In this document: piece by piece, positions 31,009 to 40,826 of the stretch
Layout: each line of letters opens with the position of its first letter
Position numbering within the stretch: the first letter of the stretch is position 1
NCBI RefSeq assembly: GCF_023283825.1
Contig: NZ_JAKILD010000009.1
Span: 102,008-166,007, forward strand
DNA: 64,000 nucleotides
DNA from: Shewanella olleyana
Lineage (GTDB): Bacteria > Pseudomonadota > Gammaproteobacteria > Enterobacterales > Shewanellaceae
Reading direction: 5' to 3'
The notes under the pieces: model-generated
Databases searched by the model: none
Told to the model about the DNA's origin: nothing
Seen by the model: only the letters and a program-made list of their open reading frames with translations
Translations under genes and position numbers: made by a program

Positions 31009-31707
31009 ATGAACACCATTCGCTGTAAAGTTGAAAAAGTCACCGCGTTTAATGACGCAGTTTTTCAGGTATTTCTTAAACCTGAAGCGGCTTTTGAGTT
31101 CCAAGCTGGGCAATACTTATCAATCGTGATGGGAGAAAAAGACAAACGTCCTTTCTCGATCGCATCGGCTCCTAATGCAGAAATCATTGAGCTTCATATT
31201 GGCGCTGCAGTTTCAGAAAGTTATCCTATGCAAGTGGTAGAGCGCTTAACAAGCAATGAATACATTGAGATTGAAGCGCCTGCTGGTAATGCTTTTTTAC
31301 GCACAGAAAGCCAACGTCCTCGTATTATGGTTGCTGGCGGAACAGGTTTCTCTTATATCAAAAGTATTATTGAGCAACAAATTGCCCTTGGACAAACAGT
31401 ACCAACTCAATTCTATTGGGGCTGTCGTACTGAAGATGCCATGTACTATCAAGAAATTGCTCGTCAATGGCATGCTGAGAACAACTGGTTAGAGTTTGTG
31501 CCTGTTGTCGAAGACGCACCAGCTAACTGGAATGGCAAACAAGCCAATTTGCTTGAGCAAATTAAGCAAGACTATGTCAGTTTAGTCGGCTACGACATCT
31601 ACATCGCAGGCCGTTTTGATATGGTCGGCGCAGCCCGTGAAGTGTTCCGTGAAATGGGCGTCGATGAAGCTCATTTATATGGTGATGCCTTCGCATTTAT
31701 CAAATAA
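31009..31707 (+). CDS. fre: NAD(P)H-flavin reductase
   Basis: Reduces free FMN/riboflavin with NAD(P)H. 232 residues of the ferredoxin-NADP reductase superfamily: FAD/flavin-binding RPFSIASAP, pyridine-nucleotide motif VAGGTGFSYIKSI, and the C-terminal HLYGDAFAF. Length and motifs fit E. coli Fre (233). It could supply reduced flavin to UbiX/UbiD chemistry; its position next to ubiD supports this. Confidence 0.95.
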   Translation: MNTIRCKVEKVTAFNDAVFQVFLKPEAAFEFQAGQYLSIVMGEKDKRPFSIASAPNAEIIELHIGAAVSESYPMQVVERLTSNEYIEIEAPAGNAFLRTESQRPRIMVAGGTGFSYIKSIIEQQIALGQTVPTQFYWGCRTEDAMYYQEIARQWHAENNWLEFVPVVEDAPANWNGKQANLLEQIKQDYVSLVGYDIYIAGRFDMVGAAREVFREMGVDEAHLYGDAFAFIK

Positions 31708-31740
31708 TATATTCAGACTATTTAATTTAATGTTTTAAAC

Positions 31741-31775
31741 GACGATGCAGACATTAGTTTGCATCGTCGCTTTCC
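31741..31775 (+). terminator. ubiD-fre terminator
   Basis: GACGATGCA / TGCATCGTC, a perfect 9-bp stem, followed by a T-rich tail on the plus strand. Confidence 0.7.
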
Positions 31776-31840
31776 TTGTAGAATCATATCCAATTCATTA
31801 CCATAATCGTCTATTTCTTACTTTCTAGGCTTATTGAACA

Positions 31841-32419
31841 ATGAAGTTATCTGTTTTAGACCAACCTACTTTTGACCACTTATATGGTGATATTAAAGAA
31901 TTTCGTAGCACCTTTGATTTGCCTATCGAAAATGCTGCAAGCTTAGATGACAAAGCAGATACCCTACACACTTCATTGATTATTGAAGAGCTCACAGAGC
32001 TTGCAGAAGCAGACTGCCGGGTTGAACAAGCTGATGCCATTGTTGATTCTGTTTATGTGCTTATGGGTCGTTTAGTGCACCTTGGTGCAGCTAAGATGAG
32101 CGACCGTTTGGAAATCAGTTACCTGGTTGATTTATTACTCTGTGTTGCTAAAAATCGTGAGATTAACTTCATTGAATGCTGGGATGAAGTTCACTCAAGC
32201 AACATGAGTAAAGTGTGCCGCAACGAACAAGAACTTAACGAAACTATTGCTCATTACGCTAAACAAGGCGTTGAAATTGTCGGTAGCACCAAAGGTGAAT
32301 TCATTATCGCCAAATGCGCTAAAGACGTGGAAATGGCAGGTAAAGTGGTTCGCCAAGGTAAAGTGTTAAAGTCGGTGTATTACCGCCCTGCTGATTTAGC
32401 TAAATTAGTGACCAACTAA
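31841..32419 (+). CDS. MazG-like / all-alpha NTP pyrophosphohydrolase-type protein
   Basis: 192 residues. The segment LHTSLIIEELTELAEADCRVEQADAIVD carries the EExxE...D/ExxDxxxD pattern of all-alpha NTP pyrophosphatases (MazG / PRA-PH / HAD-like Cof relatives), which bind Mg2+ and hydrolyse nucleoside triphosphates or related substrates. A longer C-terminal part (about 110-192, ending RQGKVLKSVYYRPADLAKLV) is also seen in phage-related and bacterial phosphoribosyl-ATP pyrophosphohydrolase-like proteins. Substrate unknown. Monocistronic, with a terminator behind it. Confidence 0.7.
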   Translation: MKLSVLDQPTFDHLYGDIKEFRSTFDLPIENAASLDDKADTLHTSLIIEELTELAEADCRVEQADAIVDSVYVLMGRLVHLGAAKMSDRLEISYLVDLLLCVAKNREINFIECWDEVHSSNMSKVCRNEQELNETIAHYAKQGVEIVGSTKGEFIIAKCAKDVEMAGKVVRQGKVLKSVYYRPADLAKLVTN

Positions 32420-32472
32420 TTCCTCTGATACAGGTCAGCATGATTTAAACGTCATGCCAGTAAATTAGCCTC

Positions 32473-32502
32473 AAAAAATGCGCTCATAGGAGCGCATTTT
32501 TT
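32473..32502. terminator. bidirectional terminator
   Basis: AAAAAATGCGCTC / GAGCGCATTTTTT with a 4-base loop between two converging genes. Confidence 0.92.
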
Positions 32503-32517
32503 GTTTTCTGTGATGGG

Positions 32518-33768
32518 TTATTTGATTGCCCATTTTTGAAAACGATTGCCAATAATCCCGCCTACAATCAGCACGACTAAATACACCCAACCCGATAATG
32601 AAAAGTTAGCGATTGGGGTAAATAAAGCGCCCACATTACACCCGTTGGCAAAGCGAGTTCCAAAGCCCATCAACAGCCCGCCCAAGGCAAATAAAGCAAA
32701 CTGTTTATAAGAATGATTTAAACGTAATGAAAATCGGAACTTACCCATAAACAATACCGCAATTAACGCACCTAAAAATATCGCCATATTCTGCACTGAT
32801 ATTTCATGGTCAAAAAATGCCGTAGTAAACATGCCTTCAGGGCGATCACTCAATGCTGTAATGGTTTCTAGTTCTACTCCAAAAAACATCAGTCCCTTGG
32901 CAAACCAAATACCGAATGGCGTTGAAGCGCCCCAGCCTGAACCAGTGCTAGCCATCATGATGCCGAATATAATGGCAATCACTAACGCAGTGGTGCGCAT
33001 TTGCCATAAGCTGGCGAACCATGCTTGATATGTTTCAACACTCCACAATTTAAAGGGTTTGTCTTCTTGCTGAGCCAATTGTTGACGGGCAAGCTCGCCA
33101 TCGACACCTAAATACGATCCATTCTGGCGGCGGTGGCTCTCATACTTTTTCGCAAGCACCACGACAATCAATGCCAATAAACAGGTCATCACCATCGCCA
33201 TGAAATAACCATTCAAAGGCGTATTAGCGAATAAATCAGGTAAGAATACTCCCTTACCATCAAAGCTTTGAGAAGAAACCCAAGTCTCAGTTATCCACTC
33301 CTGCCCGCTTTGTAATGGAAAGCCAAAAAATACCCCTGCGCCAAAAAACACTAGCGTGGTCGCTGCCCGCGGAATATCACTGACAAATTCAACCATCATG
33401 CCTGTAGCGCAGCAGCTTGATAAACTCATCCCAGCACCAAACATCACCCCGCCTAGCAACAAGCCCAAGTTGATTGGATTAACCCACAGATCAAACTGGC
33501 TATATCCGGTATTCATCAATAAACCTGCATTGATAAAGGCCGTAATAACAAACATAAACATCAAGGTTTGTAATAGTTGCGTTGAGCCACGTCGATAAGC
33601 ACGATTAATACTCCCCGCAAAACCAATAGAGCCTTTCGCAAGGGCAAAACCTAAACTTAATCCTAGTAGTAACCGAAGAAACAACCCATCAGAACTAAGT
33701 AAAGTGCTCCCAGCAACGAGAGTCAGCATGAGTACGATGAGGCCATACAGAGCTTGCTTGTTATTCAT
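32518..33768 (-). CDS. YeeE/YedE-family transporter (thiosulfate/sulfur-compound uptake)
   Basis: About 416 residues and ten or so membrane helices, with the family's two cysteine motifs: LSSCCATGMM in the first half and RFANGCNVGALF in the second. In TsuA (YeeE) these cysteines relay thiosulfate through the pore. This is the long YedE-type form with an insert between halves (charged loop about 205-250). The ATG at 33768 is chosen; the frame opens upstream only with a TTG. No TusA-like partner gene is adjacent, so the substrate is inferred from the family. Confidence 0.8.
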   Translation of the reverse strand: MNNKQALYGLIVLMLTLVAGSTLLSSDGLFLRLLLGLSLGFALAKGSIGFAGSINRAYRRGSTQLLQTLMFMFVITAFINAGLLMNTGYSQFDLWVNPINLGLLLGGVMFGAGMSLSSCCATGMMVEFVSDIPRAATTLVFFGAGVFFGFPLQSGQEWITETWVSSQSFDGKGVFLPDLFANTPLNGYFMAMVMTCLLALIVVVLAKKYESHRRQNGSYLGVDGELARQQLAQQEDKPFKLWSVETYQAWFASLWQMRTTALVIAIIFGIMMASTGSGWGASTPFGIWFAKGLMFFGVELETITALSDRPEGMFTTAFFDHEISVQNMAIFLGALIAVLFMGKFRFSLRLNHSYKQFALFALGGLLMGFGTRFANGCNVGALFTPIANFSLSGWVYLVVLIVGGIIGNRFQKWAIK

Positions 33769-33965
33769 AATTGTAACATTTACCAATATTTACGAAACAA
33801 TATGATTACAAAGCTATTGATTTAAATAGCTTTTAATCGTTTTGAAATTTCGGTAATTGTGGTGAATCATCATATTGATGTCTATGGAAACCCGCCAGAT
33901 TGATATACCCCTTTGGACTAACTCATGCCTGAAACAAAAAATGCCACTCAATGAGTGGCATAAAA

Positions 33966-34001
33966 AGTAAATAGAACAGTAAATAGAACAGTAAATAGAA
34001 T
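33966..34001. repeat. 12-bp x 3 tandem repeat
   Basis: AGTAAATAGAAC twice exactly and once as AGTAAATAGAAT, in the spacer just downstream of the minus-strand membrane-protein gene. The short reading frames it creates are not considered genes. Confidence 0.92.
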
Positions 34002-34022
34002 TAACGGCGGGCTTTATCACCT

Positions 34023-35042
34023 TTACGAGTTAGCGTCTGCCGTATTTGATTGAGCAGACTCAATGGCTTGTTGCAGTTTATGTGGCTCATCCACCACCAG
34101 TAATAGCTGCTCAATAGGTTCAGGCAGTTGCCCCATGGCGCCAAAATAACGCTGAGTTCGGTTAAAGTCGACCGATACATTGGCTGTATCACCACGGCCA
34201 ACAAACAAAATTTCTTCATCCTTGGTTTTTATCGTTTCAGTGATTGTCAGAGCTTTAATGTCAGCGATATCAACCATCAACAATCCCCAAATACTATTGT
34301 TAATCACCAGTTTGTCATCATGTAAATACAATGAGTAATGGCGAGATAATCGGTAATTAGCAATGAAAGTTAAAAAGCCATAACCCACAATCGCCGAAAC
34401 TAAAATCGCCGCTATTTCACTCCAGTCCACTAACAATAAATACGCGATCGTCGAGCCAATAAAACATAAGCCAATCATTAACCACATAAACCACGCTTTG
34501 GCGCTAAGCAACTTAATATTGGTTATCGCTTTGGGGTGATTAGCACTGAACTTAGGAATACTGTAAAACCAATTAGCCGCTTCCCCCGCCATTATCATGC
34601 CCACCATTTGGCTTTTCTCATCATCACTAATATTTAGCGCTTTTATTCTTGGGTCGCCTTTGAGCTTTCTTGCTTGCCATAAACCTTTAATCACACTAAA
34701 TAATAAGTAAATCTCAAACAGTAAAATAACCGCAAGAATGGGGTAGCGTAGCCACATGACAAACTCAAAATAACTGGCAATGTCTTCAGGAAAGCTCAAA
34801 CGTGCCATCAAGGCACTTAAGCTGAGTATCATCAATATTTTCCATGGTTTTTGCTTACCTATATTGATGATTGCAATCCAATAAAGTATCGGTAAAACCA
34901 GGAAATAAAGCACAGAAATGCCACTCACCACCGTCATTTCATAAGTGCTATTAAGCTGCTCAGGCAACACCTGAAAACCGATGACATAACTGATAATGGT
35001 TAGGACTAAAAAGCCTAAACGAAATTTCATAGAACGTTTCAC
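34023..35042 (-). CDS. polytopic membrane protein of unknown function
   Basis: 339 residues starting at a GTG with AAGGAG eight bases upstream. Predicted segments: N-terminal helix (about 8-25), two near 37-60, one near 70-80, one near 95-118, a cytoplasmic linker (RKLKGDPRIKALNISDDEKS), then two helices around 185-235. The C-terminal ~100 residues look like a soluble PH/bPH-type beta domain (YSLYLHDDKLVINNSIWGL; ILFVGRGDTANVSVDF). No family is recognised. Its gap to the upstream esterase gene is only 31 bases, so they may be cotranscribed. Confidence 0.75.
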   Translation of the reverse strand: MKRSMKFRLGFLVLTIISYVIGFQVLPEQLNSTYEMTVVSGISVLYFLVLPILYWIAIINIGKQKPWKILMILSLSALMARLSFPEDIASYFEFVMWLRYPILAVILLFEIYLLFSVIKGLWQARKLKGDPRIKALNISDDEKSQMVGMIMAGEAANWFYSIPKFSANHPKAITNIKLLSAKAWFMWLMIGLCFIGSTIAYLLLVDWSEIAAILVSAIVGYGFLTFIANYRLSRHYSLYLHDDKLVINNSIWGLLMVDIADIKALTITETIKTKDEEILFVGRGDTANVSVDFNRTQRYFGAMGQLPEPIEQLLLVVDEPHKLQQAIESAQSNTADANS

Positions 35043-35073
35043 AATACACTCCTTGTAACGCTAAACGGTAAGA

Positions 35074-35961
35074 TTAGTGCAAAGCCAACCTATTTTGCTG
35101 AGGCAAAAACCAACTTAAGCCCTGAATTGCAGCCGTTGGAAATGCCATGCTGTGATCCGCCTCGGCAATGACCTGTAATTTGACATTAATCCCTTGGATC
35201 GCCGACAGCCTATTTTTTTGCTCTAAGATGGCTTTAAATTCCTTCGCATCATTCACCATATCATGACCGAAATCAGTCAACTCAGCCGTTTCGTACTCGC
35301 CAATGGCAATAAACACCTTGGCATTGATGCTTTTGAGCATAAAGTCACTGGCACGAAACTGCTTCATCAGTTGTTTGTCGTTAAACCACAATGAAGGACT
35401 ACTCAGTAGGTAATTGCTAAACAGCTCTGGCTGGGTCAGCAAGCTATAGGCGCCAAATAGCCCACCTAATGAATGACCTACTAAGGTGTTTTGGCTTGGT
35501 ATAGTACGGTAGGTTTTGTTGATGTGAGGCATCAACTTATTCGCGATAAAGCGTAAATGACGGTCGGCTTCACCGGTTTTTCTCTTCCAGCTTTCATCTG
35601 AGCTTGGGGTGTAATCTCGAATGCGACTGGCGGCAGGACTCATGCCCTCTTGCCAATCAATCCCCACTAAAATCGCTTGCTGCATATTGCGCATATTCAT
35701 TGGCAGGCGAGTAACACCTGAAACCACTTGAAAGTTGTACATGGCATCAGTCATATAGACCACAGGGTAATGCTGCGCGGGATCGTTTTCTTGATAGCTA
35801 TTAGGCAGCTTAATAAACACCTTATAACTTCGGTCTGAATCTTCTAACGTTATGGAGCTTGAATTAGGAATGGAAAAGGCATCATTTGCCTTTGCTGGCG
35901 TCGGTAAGGTTGATAAACATAACCCCATTACCACCACAACCAGCAATAAAAAAGTGTGCAT
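35074..35961 (-). CDS. secreted alpha/beta hydrolase, esterase-D/IroE-like
   Basis: 295 residues with a signal peptide (about 1-25, ending PAKA) and a Pfam Esterase-type fold. The nucleophile elbow is TLVGHSLGGLFGAYSLL; YPVVYMTDAMYNF is the oxyanion-strand region, and the catalytic His is in EADHSMAFP. Relatives hydrolyse acyl-CoA analogues, S-formylglutathione or siderophore esters (Fes/IroE); the substrate here is unknown. No siderophore genes are nearby. An AAGGAT ribosome site precedes the ATG. Confidence 0.82.
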   Translation of the reverse strand: MHTFLLLVVVVMGLCLSTLPTPAKANDAFSIPNSSSITLEDSDRSYKVFIKLPNSYQENDPAQHYPVVYMTDAMYNFQVVSGVTRLPMNMRNMQQAILVGIDWQEGMSPAASRIRDYTPSSDESWKRKTGEADRHLRFIANKLMPHINKTYRTIPSQNTLVGHSLGGLFGAYSLLTQPELFSNYLLSSPSLWFNDKQLMKQFRASDFMLKSINAKVFIAIGEYETAELTDFGHDMVNDAKEFKAILEQKNRLSAIQGINVKLQVIAEADHSMAFPTAAIQGLSWFLPQQNRLALH

Positions 35962-36053
35962 CAGCTATCCTTGTTGATGTTGTTTTAGCCCTAATGCTGA
36001 GTCTTTGATTGACCCAGCTATTATTCAGGCTATTGTACCGTTTTCACACTAAA

Positions 36054-36935
36054 TTAGTAGAGCAGCATATAATCAGCTGCTAATGCAACAAACAAGGCAA
36101 ACCCTGCCCAGTTATTATTTAAAAATGCTTTGAAACAAGGCGCACGTTCGCGGCCATAAATTAGATATTGCTGATAACTACTAAACGCAATAAATGTCGC
36201 GATACCAATGCCAAACAATAAGCCTCGATCCGCGGACCAGCCAGCCATGATAAAACAACCTAAAGCCGCTAATTGAAACAAACCAATCCATTGGCGATCG
36301 TAGTCGCCAAATAATATCGCCGTCGATTTGATACCAATTTTTAAATCATCATCTCTATCGACCATGGCGTACATAGTGTCGTAAGCCACCGTCCAGCACC
36401 AGTTTGCAGCAAAAAGCCACCACGCCTCAATAGGCACTGTCCCTAATTGGGCTGCATAAGCCATAGGAATTGACCAACTCCAAACAATGCCTAAAAACAT
36501 TTGCGGCATGTTGGTCACGCGTTTCATAAACGGGTACATGATAGTGAGAATGATCCCCACCACAGAGAGTTTAACCACCAGCGGGTTCAAAAATAGCACC
36601 AAGCTAAACGCAATAAGCGCCATCACCACAAACAGCATTAACGCTTCTTTACTGCTCACTTCACCTGAAGCTAGCGGTCTGTGTTTGGTGCGCTCAACGT
36701 GCGCATCTAACTTTCGGTCTGCAAAGTCGTTAATCACACAGCCACAAGCACGCATGATAAACACACCAAAGACAAAGATAACCAGTACCTTTACATCAGG
36801 CATGCCGCCCGCTGCTAGTACCAATGCCATTAGGCAAGGCCACATTAACAATAAGGTGCCAATGGGTCTGTCTAATCGTGTTAAGCGTTGGTAAATCGAA
36901 ATCTTTTGTTTTAGCGTCCATGAGGATACTGCCAT
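36054..36935 (-). CDS. ubiA: 4-hydroxybenzoate octaprenyltransferase UbiA
   Basis: Membrane prenyltransferase attaching the polyprenyl chain to 4-hydroxybenzoate in ubiquinone synthesis. 293 residues, about nine helices, with the two Asp-rich motifs: [19 protein letters not shown] in the first half and [19 protein letters not shown] in the second. It lies 7 kb from ubiD, without ubiC next to it. Confidence 0.96.
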   Translation of the reverse strand: MAVSSWTLKQKISIYQRLTRLDRPIGTLLLMWPCLMALVLAAGGMPDVKVLVIFVFGVFIMRACGCVINDFADRKLDAHVERTKHRPLASGEVSSKEALMLFVVMALIAFSLVLFLNPLVVKLSVVGIILTIMYPFMKRVTNMPQMFLGIVWSWSIPMAYAAQLGTVPIEAWWLFAANWCWTVAYDTMYAMVDRDDDLKIGIKSTAILFGDYDRQWIGLFQLAALGCFIMAGWSADRGLLFGIGIATFIAFSSYQQYLIYGRERAPCFKAFLNNNWAGFALFVALAADYMLLY

Positions 36936-37138
36936 GGCTAACTCACTCCCGCAATTGAAGCTGAATCACTTCTTATTCGTCATATCGTGATGACGCTATT
37001 TATATGTGTTGGCCAAAATAATAATCTAACACGCTGAAAAGTTTATTAAACAATAACAAGCCAAAAGTAGCGATGCCAATGGCGATAGCTTGATCGATAT
37101 CAAAGCTTATATCGATTTAAATAAACTCGTTTTAACGT

Positions 37139-39307
37139 TTAACAGGCCTCTAATTTCGCCAGTGATACTAATAACCACTTACTGCCGAAATCAGTAAAGT
37201 TAACCTGAACTCGAGCTTTATCTGCCGTGCCTTCAAAGTCAGTCACTATGCCTTGACCAAATTTAAAGTGCTTCACTTTTTGGCCGACTTTAAAGCCACT
37301 GTCATTAGCAATGGATTGGCGTGGTACGTTAAAACGGCTACTCATGGCTGGTGCTGATACCGACGCTTTCATGCGAATTTCTTCAACATATTCCGATGGG
37401 ATTTCACCGATAAAACGCGAAGGACTGGCATAGTCTTCACGGCCATAAATACGGCGCGACTCTGCGTAACTGATATACAGTTTTTGCATTGCGCGGGTCA
37501 TGCCCACATAACATAAGCGGCGCTCTTCATCTAAGCGATCGCCTTCATCCAATGCCATTTTACTTGGGAAGATACCTTCTTCGACACCCGCCATAAATAC
37601 CACTGGGAACTCAAGCCCTTTGGCTGAGTGCAATGTCATTAACTGCACTGCATCGGTAAATTTATCCGCTTGGCCTTCGCCCGCCTCAAGTGCTGCATGG
37701 GATAAAAAGGCATTTAACTCGCCCATATCTTCTAGCTCTTCTGGCATCTCGAAACTGCGTGCAGCAATGACCAATTCGTTTAAGTTTTCTACCCGTGACT
37801 GGGCTTTTTCGCCTTTTTCAGCTTCGTACATAGCCCGCAGACCTGAACGCTGGATCACGGTATCGGTCATGCTATATAAGCTCATGTCATCAGTGTCGGT
37901 GCGCATACCAATCACTAAATCCATAAAGCCATTGACGGCATTTGCCGCACGTCCCGTTAATACTTTTTCTTCTATCAGTCTGACGCTGGCTTGCCACATG
38001 GTCATTTCTTGCTGACGCGCTGTGGAGCGAATAATCTCTAAGGTACGGTTACCAATACCACGGGTTGGCGTGTTGACTACACGCTCAAAGGCTGCATCAT
38101 CATCTTTGTTATTGATAAGACGCATATAGCCCATGGCATCTTTAATTTCTTGGCGCTCGAAGAAGCGTAAACCGCCATAAATTCGATACGCTAACCCTTT
38201 ATGCAACAAGGCTTCTTCCAGTACACGAGACTGGGCATTGGAGCGATATAAAATGGCGCAATCCGCTAAGTTGCCACCTTTGGCATGCCACTCAGCCATT
38301 TTGCCAACAATAAAGCGCGCTTCATCCATTTCGTTAAAGGCGCAGTACACTGAAATTGGCTCGCCCGCCTTATCTTCAGTCCACAGTTTTTTACCTAAAC
38401 GTTCGGGGTTATTGGCAATTAATTCATTTGAGGCATTCAAAATATTCGCCGTAGAGCGATAATTTTGTTCTAGCCTAACGGTATTAGAACCTGGGAAATC
38501 AGTTAAAAAACGATGTAAGTTTTCAACTTGCGCGCCGCGCCAGCCATAAATTGACTGATCGTCATCACCCACAATCATCACATTGGCTGATTTACCCGCT
38601 AGCACTCGGATCCACGCATATTGAATGGCGTTGGTATCTTGGAATTCGTCCACCAAAATGTGCTTAAAGCGTTCTTGATAATGGGCTAATACGTGAGGTT
38701 TATTGAGCCACAATTCGTGTGCGCGCAATAAAATTTCTGCAAAATCCACCAAGCCTGCGCGATCGCACGACTCTTGGTAAATTTTGTAGATGTTTAATAG
38801 GTTTTGCTCAATAGGAAAGTTGCCCGCATCGATATGCTTAGGGCGTAATCCTTGGTCTTTTTTGCCGTTAATGTAACCTTGGCACTGACGCGGAGGATAT
38901 TGCTTTTCATCTAAATTGAGGCTTTTAAGAATTCGTTTTAGTAAACGCAATTGATCGTCTGAATCGATGATCTGAAAACTTTGCGGTAAATTCGCATCTT
39001 GATAATGGGTGCGTAATAAGCGATGAGCTAAACCATGGAAAGTACCAATCCACATACGACCCATGTTAGTGCCAACCACCTTTTCCACACGTTCGCGCAT
39101 TTCTGCCGCCGCTTTATTGGTAAAGGTTACCGCTAGAATGGAGTATGGACTTTGTTGTTCAACCTGCATTAGCCAAGCAATACGATGGGTTAATACCCGA
39201 GTTTTACCACTGCCTGCGCCAGCCAAAACCAGCATACTCGACAGAGGCGCACCCACTGCTTCGCGTTGCATTTCGTTTAAGCCATCTAATAATGATGATA
39301 CGTCCAT
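37139..39307 (-). CDS. uvrD: DNA helicase II UvrD
   Basis: SF1A 3'-5' helicase of nucleotide-excision and mismatch repair. 722 residues (E. coli 720) starting at MDVSSLLDGLNEMQREAV with GGGAGGA upstream; a four-residue upstream extension is not used. Motifs in order: Q-motif, Walker A GAGSGKTRVLTHR, Ia TFTNKAAAEM, II VDEFQDTN, III DDDQSIYGWRGA, IV LEQNYRS, V LMTLHSAKGLEFP, VI VGMTRAMQKLYI. The C-terminal Tudor-like part (FKVGQKVKHFKFGQGIV) binds RNA polymerase in E. coli. Confidence 0.97.
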   Translation of the reverse strand: MDVSSLLDGLNEMQREAVGAPLSSMLVLAGAGSGKTRVLTHRIAWLMQVEQQSPYSILAVTFTNKAAAEMRERVEKVVGTNMGRMWIGTFHGLAHRLLRTHYQDANLPQSFQIIDSDDQLRLLKRILKSLNLDEKQYPPRQCQGYINGKKDQGLRPKHIDAGNFPIEQNLLNIYKIYQESCDRAGLVDFAEILLRAHELWLNKPHVLAHYQERFKHILVDEFQDTNAIQYAWIRVLAGKSANVMIVGDDDQSIYGWRGAQVENLHRFLTDFPGSNTVRLEQNYRSTANILNASNELIANNPERLGKKLWTEDKAGEPISVYCAFNEMDEARFIVGKMAEWHAKGGNLADCAILYRSNAQSRVLEEALLHKGLAYRIYGGLRFFERQEIKDAMGYMRLINNKDDDAAFERVVNTPTRGIGNRTLEIIRSTARQQEMTMWQASVRLIEEKVLTGRAANAVNGFMDLVIGMRTDTDDMSLYSMTDTVIQRSGLRAMYEAEKGEKAQSRVENLNELVIAARSFEMPEELEDMGELNAFLSHAALEAGEGQADKFTDAVQLMTLHSAKGLEFPVVFMAGVEEGIFPSKMALDEGDRLDEERRLCYVGMTRAMQKLYISYAESRRIYGREDYASPSRFIGEIPSEYVEEIRMKASVSAPAMSSRFNVPRQSIANDSGFKVGQKVKHFKFGQGIVTDFEGTADKARVQVNFTDFGSKWLLVSLAKLEAC

Positions 39308-39506
39308 TGGTCCTCCCAAAAATCAAGCGGGCAGTATATCAGTTCAATGGCGTGTGAGCCTAGGGTAGAGAGAGGCTAAATCTAAGAAGTATGAATAAGA
39401 GATAAGGCTGAGCGATTGTTATCAAATAACCTGTAATCGCTCTTCAACACTCAAGTCATCGGCATCAATGACTTAAGTGTATTGGCGCAAGTTGTATATT
39501 GAGGTT

Positions 39507-39866
39507 TTATGATGGCGTTATCTCAGCAGCAATCACTGAAATTTCAACTAATAATGCATCTCGTGCCATTTTTGCGGCAACGCAAGCACGCGCTGGGGCA
39601 TATCCTTCAATTACCCATGCATCCCAAACCGCATTCATTTCTGCAAAGTAAGACATGTCTTTAACATAGATTGTGGCTGATAACATATGCTTTTTATCAC
39701 TACCCGCTTGCAGTAATAACGCTTCAACTTTGTCCAACATGGTTTGGGTTTGTTCGGTGATGTCTTTAGTGGCATCTTGGCAAACTTGGCCACATAAATA
39801 GATCGTGCCGTTATGTTTTACAATGCGGCTCATGCGGGTTTTAGTTTCCATGCGTTCGATAGTCAT
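39507..39866 (-). CDS. RidA-family (YjgF/YER057c/UK114) protein
   Basis: 119 residues of the Rid family; RidA itself deaminates reactive enamines/imines. [34 protein letters not shown] and the substrate-carboxylate-binding Arg in [19 protein letters not shown] are visible. It resembles the Rid2-3/YoaB-type subgroup more than canonical RidA; subgroup function is not established. An AAGAGAG ribosome site precedes the ATG. Single gene. Confidence 0.88.
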   Translation of the reverse strand: MTIERMETKTRMSRIVKHNGTIYLCGQVCQDATKDITEQTQTMLDKVEALLLQAGSDKKHMLSATIYVKDMSYFAEMNAVWDAWVIEGYAPARACVAAKMARDALLVEISVIAAEITPS

Positions 39867-40010
39867 GCTAACTCTCTTAACAGTGAATATTATAATTAAT
39901 TTACACGATTATCCGTCAGAACAATCGACATTTACAACTAAGAATAACGCCATGTATACAAATAGGGTCTTTGGCGCTCAAGCCTCATGACCAAATAACA
40001 ACAAATGAAA

Positions 40011-40050
40011 AAATCCCCTGTGCATCATCTTAATGTGCTGCTCAGGGGAT
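40011..40050 (-). terminator. terminator of the lipoprotein gene
   Basis: ATCCCCTG / CAGGGGAT stem with an inner TGCAT/GTGC extension; on the minus strand it is followed by T6. About 60 bases beyond the 40113 stop. Confidence 0.85.
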
Positions 40051-40112
40051 GTTAACGCGTTCAACGGTTTCCTAGAATGAGTACGTCGATTCATGGATAA
40101 ACTAACTTTGGC

Positions 40113-40730
40113 TTAGTTAATCGTTAACGTTTGCTCTTCAGCTTCCATGTCGTAAAACCACATTTGATATAACGGATTCGAACCATCGTAAAACCATACA
40201 ACTGCCACTAAGTTTTGCTGATGGTTAGCCACCAATAAGTCCTCAACTAAGCTACCTTCATTAAGCGCACCACGTAATAAACATGATTCAAAGTTCACCG
40301 TAATTTGTGCGCCATTTTGCTCATATTGATCGCAAAGTGAAAAGTATCCACGCTGGGTTGAATCAAGGCCAACACTAATGGCTAGATTAAATGCCGCTTG
40401 TAAGTCAAAGTCAGCATCCACCACTAAGTCATCAATTGACGTAGGCGCTGGAGCGGGTTCTTCTGGTGTTTCAGGATCCATTGGTGTCTCTGGAGTCGTC
40501 GGCGTTGCTGGTGTTGTTGGTGTTGTAGTAGTCGTTGGCGTTGTTGCTACTGGAGTCGCTGCCGCTGGTGCTGGCGAGCTGTCATCTCCGCCGCCTCCAC
40601 CACAAGCTGTTAGCTGAGTCAGCATTAGTGCCAATGCGATACTACCGAGTTTCATGCCTTTAAAGCCCATGCTGTTTTCAAGTGTGACTTGTTCGTTATC
40701 TTGAGTCTTACCAGTAATTAATGTGTTCAT
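40113..40730 (-). CDS. putative lipoprotein with Thr/Pro linker, unknown function
   Basis: 205 residues. A lipobox LTACGGGGGDD (Cys near residue 43) follows a hydrophobic segment; ahead of it is a polar ~25-residue extension, unless translation starts internally at M21 or M26. The ATG at 40730 has AAAGG upstream. Residues ~50-95 are a low-complexity Thr/Pro/Ala/Glu linker, then a small C-terminal domain with two Cys (YFSLCDQYEQ; FESCLLRG) and a WFYDGSNPLYQMWFYD strand pair. It lies 96 bases downstream of the LruC-domain gene on the same strand, so the two may work together at the cell surface. Confidence 0.78.
   Translation of the reverse strand: MNTLITGKTQDNEQVTLENSMGFKGMKLGSIALALMLTQLTACGGGGGDDSSPAPAAATPVATTPTTTTTPTTPATPTTPETPMDPETPEEPAPAPTSIDDLVVDADFDLQAAFNLAISVGLDSTQRGYFSLCDQYEQNGAQITVNFESCLLRGALNEGSLVEDLLVANHQQNLVAVVWFYDGSNPLYQMWFYDMEAEEQTLTIN
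40378..40617 (-). other. low-complexity Thr/Pro coding region within the lipoprotein gene
   Basis: ACC/CCT/GTT-type codon runs encode the linker (TTPTTTTTPTTPATPTTPET). Such coding repeats are prone to slippage and length variation; the opposite-strand frame is a shadow. Confidence 0.6.
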
Positions 40731-40826
40731 AATATTTACCTTTTAAATTCCGTTTTACTTAAATTCATTGTGTTTGCTATCGATTCATTTTTGTCTGTAT
40801 CAAAGTACTAGTTGTTGTAATTAGCA

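Noticed and set aside
33814..34020. 68-codon ORF with SIYCSIYCSIY
   Set aside because: Produced by the 12-bp tandem repeat, without a ribosome site.
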